From assembly GCA_002344525.1 (NCBI GenBank), contig DDTJ01000028.1:156747-220746 (forward strand): a stretch of 64,000 nucleotides of DNA, written 5' to 3'. Positions 26,240 through 34,472 of the stretch are shown one piece after another. The notes beneath the pieces are model-generated. The model saw only the letters and a program-made list of their open reading frames with translations. It did no database searches and was not told the DNA's origin. The position numbers and the translations under genes were made by a program. Every line of letters starts with the position of its first letter. Within the stretch, counting starts at the first letter, position 1. The DNA comes from Akkermansiaceae bacterium UBA2367. GTDB lineage: Bacteria > Verrucomicrobiota > Verrucomicrobiia > Verrucomicrobiales > DEV007.

Positions 26240-28270
26240 TCAGATTCTTTGGAAGCGTTTCAGCACCTGCTGGGCGGCGTAGTTCACGGCGAGGGCGATG
26301 ATGAAGAGGACGAGGCCCACGATGAAGAGGGCGCGCCAGTGGAGCGAGCCGCTGTCGACCTCGGGCAGCTCCTGCGCGATGATCCCGGTCATGGTGTGGG
26401 CGGGCTGGGCGATCGCGCCGAGGCCCTCGGAGAAATCTGGGATCTTGATCTTGTTCCCCGCGACGAGGAGCACGACCATGGTCTCGCCGACGATGCGCCC
26501 GAAGCCGAGGAGGATGGCGGCGATCAAGCCGGAGACGGAGGCGGGCACGATGACGCGGAAGACGGTCTGCAGCTTCGAGGCGCCCATGGCGAGGGAGTTC
26601 TCGGTGAGGGCGGAGGGCACGTTCTCCAGCGCGTCCTCGACGAGGGTGAAAATCGTCGGCGCGGCCATGAAGGCGAGGAGGAGGCCCGCGTTCAGGATGG
26701 TGAGCCGCTCGTTCATGGGGAAGCCCGGCACCCAGGAGAGCCACTCGACTTGGCTGAGGGCGCGGAGGGCTTCGCCGAAGACGACGATGCCGAAGAAGCC
26801 GAGCACCACCGAGGGGATCGCCTCGATGAACTCGATGGCCGGCTTCACGAAATTCTGCTCTCGCCGCGAGGCGAGCTGGTTCACGTAGATCGCGGCGGCG
26901 ACGGAGAAGGGTACGCAAACGGCGAGGGCGATCCCGGCGATGAGGAGGGAGCCGGTGAGCAGGGGGAGCAGGCCGTAGAAATCGTGCCAGGAGCTGTTCG
27001 TGATCCACTGCTTTCCGAAGACGAAGGAGGTGAACGACGAGATCGCGGAGACGCTCCGTTCGTGCCGCCATTTCGCGGCCTTCCGCTGGCTGCGATCGAC
27101 CGTGTCGGCAAAGCGATCGAAGAGGGTCTCGCTGCGCTCCAGAGCCTTGCGGGAGCGGGCGTTGCTGCCTTTTTCCGGCAGGGCCTCGCGCAGCTCCCGC
27201 ATCTCCGCGAGGAGGGCGGCGGAAAGCTCGGCCTGCTTCGGGACGGCGGCGTAGAAGGGCGCGTTCATCGCCACGAGATCGGGTGCCTCGACGACGATCT
27301 GGTCCGCCTCGGCTTGGAAGCGGGCTTGCTCGGCGGGGTCCTGCGCTTTTTTCGCGCCTTCCAGCATCGCGGCGCGGCGCGCCGGGGCGGTTTGGTAGCG
27401 GTTGATCGCGGCGCGGTTGGCGGAGGCGGCTTTTTTCAGCTCGCCATGCAGGGTCCGCATCGGGCGGATCGCGGTTTGGATGCCTTGGAGGGTCTCTTTG
27501 AAAGCGGCGAATTCGGCGGCGGCGGTTTTCTTTTTCTCGCGGCTACGTTCCCCCACGCCGGCGAGCCAGGGGTGCTCCTCCTTGGCGTCGGGACTGGCTT
27601 GGAAGAGGACTGCCTCGCGGATTCGTTCGCGGTCCTCGCTGGAGAGGTGGCGTCCGTCGCTCCCGAGCTTCCAGACCTTGGGGCCGGCGAGGGCAGCTTC
27701 GACCTCGGAGCTCAGGATGGTGCGCAGGGCGGCGATCTCGGCGAGACGGGTCTCCCGCTTCGCGGCGAGATCGGAACGGGCGGGATCGGCGGCGTCGAGT
27801 CCTGCGAGGGCACGGTCCATTTCCTGAACCTCGCCGAGTTTGCGTTTCAGGAGGTTCCAGTTTTTGCGGCAGGCTGCCTCGGTGTTGGCGAGGACGGCGC
27901 GGGCGACCCGCAGGAGGTCGTCCTCCTCGCGGGAGGACTCGTTGATTTCCGCGAAGTAGGCGATGTTCGCGCTGCTGAAGAAGGCGGTGTGCGCGTCGAT
28001 CGGTTCCCCGACGGCGTCCACGAACTCCTGACCCGCGTGGCGGTAGTCCTGGAGGCCCCGCTGGTGCGAGGGGAAGAAGAGGGCGCCCTCGCGGATGAGG
28101 AAGAAGCAGATGAGGAGGACGAGGATGATGGCGAGGCTGGCGTTGCCGCCGAAGAAGTAGCGGATCGCGTCTTGCCAACCGAGCCCGAAGACCCGGAAGC
28201 CCCGCCCTCGGAAGGAGGGGGCGGGAGTCGTGGGAGAATCGGCGTTGACGGCGGAATCGGACTCGCTCAT
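26240..28270 (-). CDS. pstC: Phosphate ABC transporter permease PstC with large periplasmic insert
   Basis: A 676-residue protein, about twice the normal PstC. After the first membrane helix (LAIILVLLICFFLIREGALF, ~45-64) comes an insert of about 350 residues, charged and helical with coiled-coil character (ARSDLAAKRETRLAEIAALR region), before the permease core (from ~430) with IEAIPSVVLGFFGIVVFGEA and the EAA-type loop LTENSLAMGASKLQTVFRVI. By topology the insert is periplasmic and faces the PstS docking side. Core motifs are intact, so transport should be functional. Confidence 0.94.
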   Translation of the reverse strand: MSESDSAVNADSPTTPAPSFRGRGFRVFGLGWQDAIRYFFGGNASLAIILVLLICFFLIREGALFFPSHQRGLQDYRHAGQEFVDAVGEPIDAHTAFFSSANIAYFAEINESSREEDDLLRVARAVLANTEAACRKNWNLLKRKLGEVQEMDRALAGLDAADPARSDLAAKRETRLAEIAALRTILSSEVEAALAGPKVWKLGSDGRHLSSEDRERIREAVLFQASPDAKEEHPWLAGVGERSREKKKTAAAEFAAFKETLQGIQTAIRPMRTLHGELKKAASANRAAINRYQTAPARRAAMLEGAKKAQDPAEQARFQAEADQIVVEAPDLVAMNAPFYAAVPKQAELSAALLAEMRELREALPEKGSNARSRKALERSETLFDRFADTVDRSQRKAAKWRHERSVSAISSFTSFVFGKQWITNSSWHDFYGLLPLLTGSLLIAGIALAVCVPFSVAAAIYVNQLASRREQNFVKPAIEFIEAIPSVVLGFFGIVVFGEALRALSQVEWLSWVPGFPMNERLTILNAGLLLAFMAAPTIFTLVEDALENVPSALTENSLAMGASKLQTVFRVIVPASVSGLIAAILLGFGRIVGETMVVLLVAGNKIKIPDFSEGLGAIAQPAHTMTGIIAQELPEVDSGSLHWRALFIVGLVLFIIALAVNYAAQQVLKRFQRI

Positions 28271-28399
28271 GGCCGGGTGGGCTCGCTCGGAAGGGAAGGG
28301 AAGGGGAGGGGGCTTCGCCGGGACAGTGGAGGCGAGGGCCGGGAAAAGGTCAAGCGGAGGCTGGCAGGGGGCGGGATGCCGCCCCCTGTCGCAGGAGGC

Positions 28400-29227
28400 T
28401 CACTCGGCGGCGGGGATGAAACCGACGCGCTCCACCACTTCGACGGCCTTGGCGTCGCTCTTGGCCCACTTCACGAACTTGATGGCGGCCTCGGGGGCCT
28501 TGCCCTTGATCGTGTAGTAGTAGAGGGTGCGGGAGATGGGGTAGCTCTTGGCGTTCTCCGCCTTGGGTTCGACGCCGTCCACGGAGACGGACTTGATCCC
28601 GTCCTTCGAGGCGTAGGCGAGGCCGACGTAGCCGATCCCGTTGGGGTTCTTCGAGACTTCCTCGGCGATCTGCTCGTTGCCCGCCAGCTTCTGGGTGTCC
28701 GCGCCGTAGTCGCGGTCGTTCAGGGCGATCTCCTGGAAGGTCTTGTAGGTGCCCGAGGAGGTGTTGCGGGTGTAGACCGAGATCGGGCCGGCGTCGCCGC
28801 CGAGCTCGCTCCAGTCCTTGATGTCTCCGGTGAAGATGCCCTCGACTTGCTCGACGGACAGGTCCTTGACCGGGTTCTTCCCGTTCACGACCACGACGAT
28901 CAGGTCGTAGCCGGCGACCCACTCCTCGACTTCGAGGCCCTTGGCGGCGAAGCTCTCCTTCTCGGAGTCCTTGATGTCGCGGCTGGAGATGCCGATGTCG
29001 GCGGTGCCCGCGAGGAGGTTGGTGAAGGCCGAGGACGACCCCTCGGCGGTGATTTCGAAGGAGGCGGTGCTGCCGGTCTCCTTGTAGGTCTCGGAAAGCT
29101 GCGGGACCAGTTTCGCCCCGAGCGTGTCGGAGCCTTTGATGACGATCTTGTCCTCGGCTTGGAGCGTGGCCGTGGCGGCCAGCGCGAGGGCGAGCAGGGG
29201 GAGGGTGGAGTTGATGGTGAATTTCAT
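28400..29227 (-). CDS. pstS: Phosphate-binding protein PstS
   Basis: A 275-residue periplasmic substrate-binding protein with signal peptide (LPLLALALAATATLQAED). Ligand-loop motifs: IKGSDTLGAKLVPQLSETY, TAEGSSSAFTNLLAGTADIG and VYTRNTSSGTYKTF. It captures phosphate for the PstCAB importer encoded downstream. ATG 29227 gives a proper signal peptide. The 160-base upstream region holds GGCAATCCTGTCAC-like sequence near 29352, only loosely like a PHO box. Confidence 0.93.
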   Translation of the reverse strand: MKFTINSTLPLLALALAATATLQAEDKIVIKGSDTLGAKLVPQLSETYKETGSTASFEITAEGSSSAFTNLLAGTADIGISSRDIKDSEKESFAAKGLEVEEWVAGYDLIVVVVNGKNPVKDLSVEQVEGIFTGDIKDWSELGGDAGPISVYTRNTSSGTYKTFQEIALNDRDYGADTQKLAGNEQIAEEVSKNPNGIGYVGLAYASKDGIKSVSVDGVEPKAENAKSYPISRTLYYYTIKGKAPEAAIKFVKWAKSDAKAVEVVERVGFIPAAE

Positions 29228-29390
29228 CGGATTGGGGTTGGGGGGTGTGGTTCGAGTTGGGTTGGGTGTCGCTCCGCTTCCCCCGTCCGGGGGCGTGGAA
29301 GACGTGCGCACCTTCCTCTCCGGCCCGGCCCTTTCGCAAACACCCCTGGGTGGCAATCCTGTCACAATGGACCCGTCGGCCCGGCTCCTC

Positions 29391-30248
29391 TCACCCTGCC
29401 GTCCGCACGATGTAGCCGCCTGATTTCTCGTCGGGCTGGAGCTGGATGAGGCCCCGGTCGCGCACCTCTTCGAGGAGCGAGTTGAAGGCGCGGAAGCCGT
29501 AGTAGCTCTCGGCGAAGCCGGGTTTCTTCCGCTTGATCGCCTGCTTCAGCATCGAGCCCCACACGATCTCGTCTTCGCCACGGGTCTCGGCCATGGTCTC
29601 GAAGGTCTCAAGGACGAGCTGCACCGCCTCGTCGCGACGGTCCGCGAGGACGGCCGCCGATTCCGGGGCGGCGGTTTCGGTAGCGCTTCCTTCGCCCGTC
29701 CCCGTGGTTCCCGCAGCGGCGGGCTTCGCCGTTTTCTTCGAGGCGGCTTGGCGGGTTCTCGCGCTCTCCTTCTTCCGCACGAGGTCGTCGTAGAAGATGA
29801 ACTCGTCGCAGTTCGAGACGAAGAGGTCCGAGGTCGATTGCTTCACCCCCACGCCGATGACGTCCTTGTTGTTCTCGCGCAGCTTGCTCACCAGCGGGGA
29901 GAAGTCCGAATCCCCGCTGATGACGACGAAGGTGTCGATGTGCGGTTTCGTGTAGCAGAGGTCGAGGGCGTCGACGACCATGCGGATGTCGGCCGAGTTC
30001 TTCCCCGATTGCCGGACGTGGGGGATGTCGATGAGCTCGAAGTTCGCCTCGTGCATGGCCCGCTTGAACTTCTCGTAGCGGCCCCAGTCGCAGTAGGCCT
30101 TGCGCACCACGACGCTGCCTTTCACGAGGATGCGCTCGATCACCTTGCCGATGTCGAAGCGGTCGTAGCGGGCCTGCTCCGCCCCGATCGCGACGTTCTC
30201 GAAATCGGCGAAGATGGCCATGTTGCAGGTCTGGGTGTCGGCGGGCAT
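29391..30248 (-). CDS. NYN domain-LOTUS (OST-HTH) protein
   Basis: A 285-residue protein. Residues ~10-155 form a NYN/PIN-like nuclease domain with the acidic set MAIFADFENVAIG, SADIRMVVDALD and VVISGDSDFSPLV. A Lys/Ala/Thr linker (~160-210) leads to a C-terminal LOTUS/OST-HTH domain (WGSMLKQAIKRKKPGF ... LLEEVRDRGLI) that binds RNA or DNA. This layout is common in bacteria and suggests a regulatory RNA nuclease; substrates are unknown. ATG 30248 was preferred because the 44 residues upstream show no domain. It is divergent from the Coa1-like gene. Confidence 0.85.
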   Translation of the reverse strand: MPADTQTCNMAIFADFENVAIGAEQARYDRFDIGKVIERILVKGSVVVRKAYCDWGRYEKFKRAMHEANFELIDIPHVRQSGKNSADIRMVVDALDLCYTKPHIDTFVVISGDSDFSPLVSKLRENNKDVIGVGVKQSTSDLFVSNCDEFIFYDDLVRKKESARTRQAASKKTAKPAAAGTTGTGEGSATETAAPESAAVLADRRDEAVQLVLETFETMAETRGEDEIVWGSMLKQAIKRKKPGFAESYYGFRAFNSLLEEVRDRGLIQLQPDEKSGGYIVRTAG

Positions 30249-30341
30249 GGAGACCCATCGCGGCAAGCCCGGCGCTTCGCAATCGCGGAAATGGCGGGAT
30301 TTTTCCTTGCCGTCGGCCTTGAAAACGGCCATCATTCCCGC

Positions 30342-30764
30342 ATGAGCGCGATTGAGCATGGCCAAGCTGGAAAATCCCAAACGGGAAAAATTGTCGGGTG
30401 CATCGGATGCGGTTGCCTCGGCCTGATCGTCGCCGCCGTCGCGGGCTTCGGGTTCATGTTCTGGGGCATTGCCAAAGTGATCACGGGTTCTGAACCCTAC
30501 CAGCAGTCCATCGCCGCCGTTGAGAGCAACGCCGCCGCTGTCGAGGCGCTCGGCGAGCCGATCAAGCCGGGATTCTTCAGCAGCGGCAGCATCAGCACCG
30601 AAAACGGGGTGGGCAAGGCCGATTTCACCATCCCTGTCTCCGGGCCGAAGGGCAAGGGCACCCTCCGCGTCGTCGCTTCGAAATCGTCCAGTTCCGCGCC
30701 ATGGACCTACGAGACTTGGCAGCTCGACGTCGAGGGCGGCGAGTCGATCCCGCTGGGGCAGTGA
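30342..30764 (+). CDS. Coa1/Tim21-domain membrane protein
   Basis: A 140-residue protein with one N-terminal membrane helix (GCGCLGLIVAAVAGFGFMFWGI, ~19-41) and a soluble domain beginning SEPYQQSIAAVESNAAAVEALG. This pattern matches the Coa1 family (cytochrome oxidase complex assembly protein 1, PF08695), which in bacteria is of unclear function. ATG 30342 starts just before the helix. It is followed after 53 bases by the zinc-peptidase-like gene. Confidence 0.7.
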   Translation: MSAIEHGQAGKSQTGKIVGCIGCGCLGLIVAAVAGFGFMFWGIAKVITGSEPYQQSIAAVESNAAAVEALGEPIKPGFFSSGSISTENGVGKADFTIPVSGPKGKGTLRVVASKSSSSAPWTYETWQLDVEGGESIPLGQ

Positions 30765-30817
30765 GGGGCCTTGCTCGCGCCGTTGCCCGAGGGGCTTGAC
30801 GGTGCGAGATTCGCCCG

Positions 30818-31498
30818 ATGCAGCTTGTCCTCCTTCTCTTTCTCATCGCCCTCACGGGCACGATGTGGGGGCGCAGCCGCTTCCTCAAGATCTACGGGCA
30901 GGAGGCGGCGAACCTCGTCTCCTCCCGCGTCACCGGGGCCGAGTTGGCCGAGGCCATCCTGCGACGCCGGGGCATCGCGGGCGTGGCCGTCGTGAAGGGG
31001 CGCGGAGTGCTCCCCGACTTCTACGAGCCGGAGACGCGGCGGCTTTCCCTCTCCCCGCAGCATTTCGGCGCCTCGACCTACAGCGCCCTCGCCCTCGCCG
31101 CCCTCCAGGCGGGCAAGGCGATCCAGCATCACGAGGGGCACCGCCCCCTCCTCTGGCGCAACGCGGCGGTGCGCTGGTCCGTCCACCTGTCTCCGCCGCT
31201 CCTCCTCCTCGGGCTCCTCGCCCTCGTCCTCGGGAGTAAGACCCTGCTGCCCGTCCTCGTCCTCGTCTGGTCGGTTCTCGCCTTCTGGAACCTCATCACC
31301 GTGCCCACCGAGATCGACGCCGGTCTCCGCGCGAAACGCGTCCTCGACGAATTGCGCGCCTTCCGCAATCTCGACGAGCGTGTCGGCGTCGAGCGAGTCA
31401 TCGGCGCCGCCAGCACCGCCTATATCGACGGCCTCTCCGTCGCCGGCTCGTGGGTGGTCAGGACCCTGCTGCCTTGGGCGAAGGGGAAGGGGGGGTGA
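30818..31498 (+). CDS. YugP-like zinc peptidase homologue lacking the HExxH motif
   Basis: A 226-residue membrane protein with the layout of the neutral zinc peptidase family PF04298 (YugP): first helix, DFYEPETRRLSLSP, active-site helix, then two membrane segments (~121-160) and the C-terminal AAASTAYIDGLSV-like region. In the family the active-site helix reads AAHEvGHAiQH. Here it reads AALQAGKAIQH (residues 94-104), so both zinc His residues and the catalytic Glu are replaced by Leu, Lys and Gln. It is probably an inactive pseudopeptidase. A new HHEGH follows but lacks HExxH spacing. Confidence 0.8.
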   Translation: MQLVLLLFLIALTGTMWGRSRFLKIYGQEAANLVSSRVTGAELAEAILRRRGIAGVAVVKGRGVLPDFYEPETRRLSLSPQHFGASTYSALALAALQAGKAIQHHEGHRPLLWRNAAVRWSVHLSPPLLLLGLLALVLGSKTLLPVLVLVWSVLAFWNLITVPTEIDAGLRAKRVLDELRAFRNLDERVGVERVIGAASTAYIDGLSVAGSWVVRTLLPWAKGKGG

Positions 31499-31515
31499 GG
31501 AGTGTCCGCGCTCCG

Positions 31516-32232
31516 TCACTCCACCAACCTGACCCTGATGTCCTTGAACCACACCACCTGCCCGTGGTTCTGCAGACCGATGCGGCCGGTGCGGGGCTTG
31601 TCTTTGATCGCCACCTTGAACTTGTTCGGCGTGCCGTCGGGATTTTTCCCGGCTTCGGGCCAGTCGTCCACATCGACCTCGAAGACGCGCACGCCGTTGA
31701 TATGGCAGGTCATCTTGGGGCCGACGCATTTCAGGACGAGCGTGTTCCACTCGCCCACGGGCTTCGCCGGGTCCGCCTCGGGGGCTTTGCCTTCGTAAAA
31801 GGAACCGTTCAGCTTCTTCGCGTCGAGCGGGCCGTGCGTCTTCTGGTAGCCCGCGTCGTCCAGCAGTTGCACCTCGCAGCCGAGATTCACCGGATCGCTT
31901 TTCTCGACCCGGTAGAAGACGCCGCTGTTCGCCCCTTCGGAGAGCTTGTAGGAGAGGGAAAGCTCGAAGTCGCCGTAGTCCGCCTTCGTCCAGATGTAGC
32001 CCATGGACCGGGTTTTCACCGTACCGTCGTCGCCCTCGGAGGACTCCATGCGGCAGGCGAGGGAGCCGTCCTCCTCGATCTCCCACGCCCCCGGGGCGAA
32101 CTCCCAGGCGTCGAGGCTCGTGCCGTCGAAGAGGAGGGTTTCGGCGGGATCGGCGGCGAGGAGCGGCAGGGGCAGAAGGGCGACGGCCAATGCGCCGGAG
32201 AGGGCGGCGGGTTTCATGGTTTGCATGTCCAT
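31516..32232 (-). CDS. DUF1080 (3-keto-disaccharide hydrolase family) exported protein
   Basis: A 238-residue protein with signal peptide (LSGALAVALLPLPLLAADP) and the DUF1080 beta-sandwich (PF06439): LLFDGTSLDAWE, YGDFELSLSYKLSEGANSGV, CEVQLLDDAGY and a closing GRIGLQNHGQVVWFKDIRV. Members act on sugars outside the cell, some as 3-keto-glycoside hydrolases. Several ATG codons lie at 32217-32232; the longest is given. It is the last gene of the minus-strand run from the oxidosqualene cyclase, separated by a palindromic repeat. Confidence 0.85.
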   Translation of the reverse strand: MDMQTMKPAALSGALAVALLPLPLLAADPAETLLFDGTSLDAWEFAPGAWEIEEDGSLACRMESSEGDDGTVKTRSMGYIWTKADYGDFELSLSYKLSEGANSGVFYRVEKSDPVNLGCEVQLLDDAGYQKTHGPLDAKKLNGSFYEGKAPEADPAKPVGEWNTLVLKCVGPKMTCHINGVRVFEVDVDDWPEAGKNPDGTPNKFKVAIKDKPRTGRIGLQNHGQVVWFKDIRVRLVE

Positions 32233-32313
32233 AGGGTTTGTTTACCCCATTTCCACGGCGAGATCAATCCGTCTCGCGTCGACGCGAAACTCGGGCAAAG
32301 CGGGTCGACGGTG

Positions 32314-32394
32314 CCCGTAGAGAAGTTCGTGAGAACTTCTCCCCTCCGAAGCCCGGGGGACGCCCGCCGAAGTTCTCACGAACTTCGCTACGGG
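32314..32394. repeat. REP-like double palindrome
   Basis: Near-perfect 26-base inverted arms at 32314-32339 and 32369-32394, each arm itself a palindrome AAGTTC-GTGA-GAACTT or its complement. It lies between the DUF1080 gene and the ATP-synthase-beta-like gene. Such nested palindromes fit mobile REP-type elements. Confidence 0.75.
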
Positions 32395-32400
32395 GTTCCG

Positions 32401-33264
32401 TCACTCGGGCGGGGTGTTGCGGAATCGGAAGAGCGCGGGGTCGGTGTCCCGGTAGCGGCCTTCGAGGATGGCTTGGAACTGCTTCACGGTGTCCGCGAGA
32501 GGCATGGCGGCGGCGGTCATGCCGGTGTAGATTTCGGCGCAGAAGTAGGGCTGGCTCAAAAAGAGCAGGGCTTGGAGGGCCGGGCGTTTCGCGGGATCGG
32601 TCCGCCAGGGCCAATGTTCGTCCTTGATCGCTCCGGGCGCGAGATCGGCTGCGACTTGGGCGACGGCCTTCCGTGCTGCTTGGGCGACGCTGGTGTGACC
32701 GGGCGCGTGGCGGTCCAAGCCGATGGCCTTCGATGCGGAGACGGATGCATCGAGGGCGGGGTAGATCGCCTCGGCAGCGAGGGCGCGGAGGGTGTGGAGA
32801 CGGGCGTCGAACGAGTCCGCGACGGAGGTCTCGGTGACGACGAAGGAGGTCAACTTGGTGAAGAGGGCGGATTCACGCCCGGCCTTCACCGCGCGGAGGA
32901 AGCCCTCGATGAACCAAGGCTCTTGGCCGAAGGCGAAGACGGCGTTGCCGAGGGAGAAGGGCCGATGGGCGAGGTGGGGCTTCAGGGTCTCGGCGGAGAC
33001 CGAGGGGACGCGCAGCAGTTCGACACCGGGGACGGTCTCCTTGAACTCCGCTTCGTAATCGTCGGCGTCGGGGACGGTGGCGTCGAGAAAGGCGATCACC
33101 TTGGGCGGCTTTTTGGGAAGGCGCGAGAGGCGGAGGGCTAGTTCCGTGCCGAGAATGCGACCGCCGGATTTCGGTTCGCCAGAGACAAGGATATCGCAGC
33201 CTAGAGGGATCGGTGCGAAAAGATCGACGGCGCGGAGCCCGGTTTCGAGATGGGAGGCGCTCAT
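32401..33264 (-). CDS. Degenerate ATP synthase beta-subunit-like protein
   Basis: A 287-residue protein clearly derived from the F1 ATPase beta/alpha fold but shortened (beta is ~470). Similar parts: ETGLRAVDLFAPIPLG (beta: ETGIKVVDLLAPY), TSVADSFDARLHTLRALAAE, IYPALDASVSASKAI (beta: IYPAVDPLDSTSRIL) and the C-terminal FLSQPYFCAEIYTG with LADTVKQFQAILEG. The P-loop GGAGVGKT is replaced by GEPKSGGR, losing the Lys and Thr, and the GER catalytic region is absent, so ATP hydrolysis is not expected. The N-terminal barrel domain is missing. ATG 33264 has a GGAA motif upstream; a GTG at 33294 overlaps the holA stop as an alternative. Function unknown. Confidence 0.75.
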   Translation of the reverse strand: MSASHLETGLRAVDLFAPIPLGCDILVSGEPKSGGRILGTELALRLSRLPKKPPKVIAFLDATVPDADDYEAEFKETVPGVELLRVPSVSAETLKPHLAHRPFSLGNAVFAFGQEPWFIEGFLRAVKAGRESALFTKLTSFVVTETSVADSFDARLHTLRALAAEAIYPALDASVSASKAIGLDRHAPGHTSVAQAARKAVAQVAADLAPGAIKDEHWPWRTDPAKRPALQALLFLSQPYFCAEIYTGMTAAAMPLADTVKQFQAILEGRYRDTDPALFRFRNTPPE

Positions 33265-33290
33265 GTTTCCGAATGGGGCGAGTGCGGAAT

Positions 33291-34427
33291 TCACCGCCGG
33301 AGCGCCGCCGTTTTCCCGGCGAGGATGCGGGCGGCGAGCTGGTGCAGGACGAGCCGGGGGTCGAGCGAAGTGGTCACGAGCCGCAGGTTCGCCTCAAGGC
33401 AGGCTTCGAGGGCGGCGCGGAGCTCCGCGAGGGTGAACTGGCCGCAGGCCTGGGCCGAAAGGAAGAGTGGATAGGCGTTGATCGCGCCCTCCTTGGTGCG
33501 CGGGAGGTGCCCGGTGGCGGAGGGGGGCAGGGAGCCGAGCCGCTTCTGGAAGTCAGAGTAGTTGTGTCCCGCCCGCACCCCGTGCGTCTCGACGAGGTCG
33601 CGCGCGTGGAGGAGGTTGCGGACCCTCGGGACGATGGCGGCGAGGAGGAGGCCGATCGCGTTCTCCCCGCGCCGGAGTTGGAAATCGATCAGTTCGAGGG
33701 TTTGCGGCAGGTCGCGCCGGGCGATCACCTCGCCGATGTCGAAGATGTAGCCGCCGTGGCTCTGCGACACGATCGCGGCGACGTCCTCCTCCCCGGCGGG
33801 TCGGTCGCCGACGTAGAGGGAGAGCTTCTCCAGTTCGCCGTCGATGGAGCGGGTGCTCGATCCGACGCGCTGGACGAAACGCTCCAGCGCGACGCCACGG
33901 AATTTCAGCCCGATGGCTTTGGCGCGATCCGAGACGTGTCCCATCACCGCCGTCTCCCATCCCGCCTTGGTCGTGTCGAGCCGGTCGTGGACCTCGACCT
34001 TGGCGACTTTGGAGAGGCGTTTGTAGAAGGTGCGGCGCTTGTCGATCTCCCCGGCGCTGAGGAGGAAGGCCACGTCGGGCGGCAGGCCCGTCTCAAGGAT
34101 CCCGGCGAGGGTGTCCAGCGCGGCCAGGGTCGATTCCGCCCTGCCCGTCTGGGTCTCGCCGAGGAAGTTCACGCCTTGCAGCCACACCACCTTGTCGCCG
34201 CCGAAGAAGGGCAGGGTCTGGATCGCCTCGATCGTCCGGGCCACGACCTGCGAGGCCTGGTCGGCGTTGTCGGCGGCCCCGCTCACGATTTCGAGGCCGA
34301 ATTCGTTGTCCTTCGGCGCGAGCTTCTCCGCCAGTTTCAGGGCGGCCTCCTTCACGAGCGCCTCGTCGGTGCCGAGGAAGGCGAAGCATTTGGGGGCGGC
34401 GGGCATGGCGGGGAACGCGGTTCCCAT
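33291..34427 (-). CDS. holA: DNA polymerase III subunit delta
   Basis: A 378-residue clamp-loader delta subunit that opens the sliding clamp. The N-terminal AAA-like region has CFAFLGTDEALVKEAALKLA and FFGGDKVVWLQGVNFL; the middle holds SSTRSIDGELEKLSLYVG and the C-terminal collar includes FQLRRGENAIGLLLAAIVPR. As normal for delta there is no Walker A. ATG 34427 has AAGGG just upstream; MPAAPKCF at 34406 is the alternative. It sits between an MMPL transporter gene and the ATP-synthase-beta-like gene. Confidence 0.85.
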   Translation of the reverse strand: MGTAFPAMPAAPKCFAFLGTDEALVKEAALKLAEKLAPKDNEFGLEIVSGAADNADQASQVVARTIEAIQTLPFFGGDKVVWLQGVNFLGETQTGRAESTLAALDTLAGILETGLPPDVAFLLSAGEIDKRRTFYKRLSKVAKVEVHDRLDTTKAGWETAVMGHVSDRAKAIGLKFRGVALERFVQRVGSSTRSIDGELEKLSLYVGDRPAGEEDVAAIVSQSHGGYIFDIGEVIARRDLPQTLELIDFQLRRGENAIGLLLAAIVPRVRNLLHARDLVETHGVRAGHNYSDFQKRLGSLPPSATGHLPRTKEGAINAYPLFLSAQACGQFTLAELRAALEACLEANLRLVTTSLDPRLVLHQLAARILAGKTAALRR

Positions 34428-34472
34428 AGCCCTTCCGGGAAAGACGCGCAAGCGGGGAGTCCACCGGATTCG

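Noticed and set aside
29340..29370. A PHO box upstream of pstS
   Set aside because: GGCAATCCTGTCAC resembles half of a PHO box, but the spacing of the direct repeats does not fit the 11-base period.
25868..29449. An open frame of 1193 codons on the plus strand across the pst genes
   Set aside because: It is antisense to pstA, pstC and pstS, rich in Gly/Glu/Asp as expected for the complement of GC-rich genes, and has no domain.
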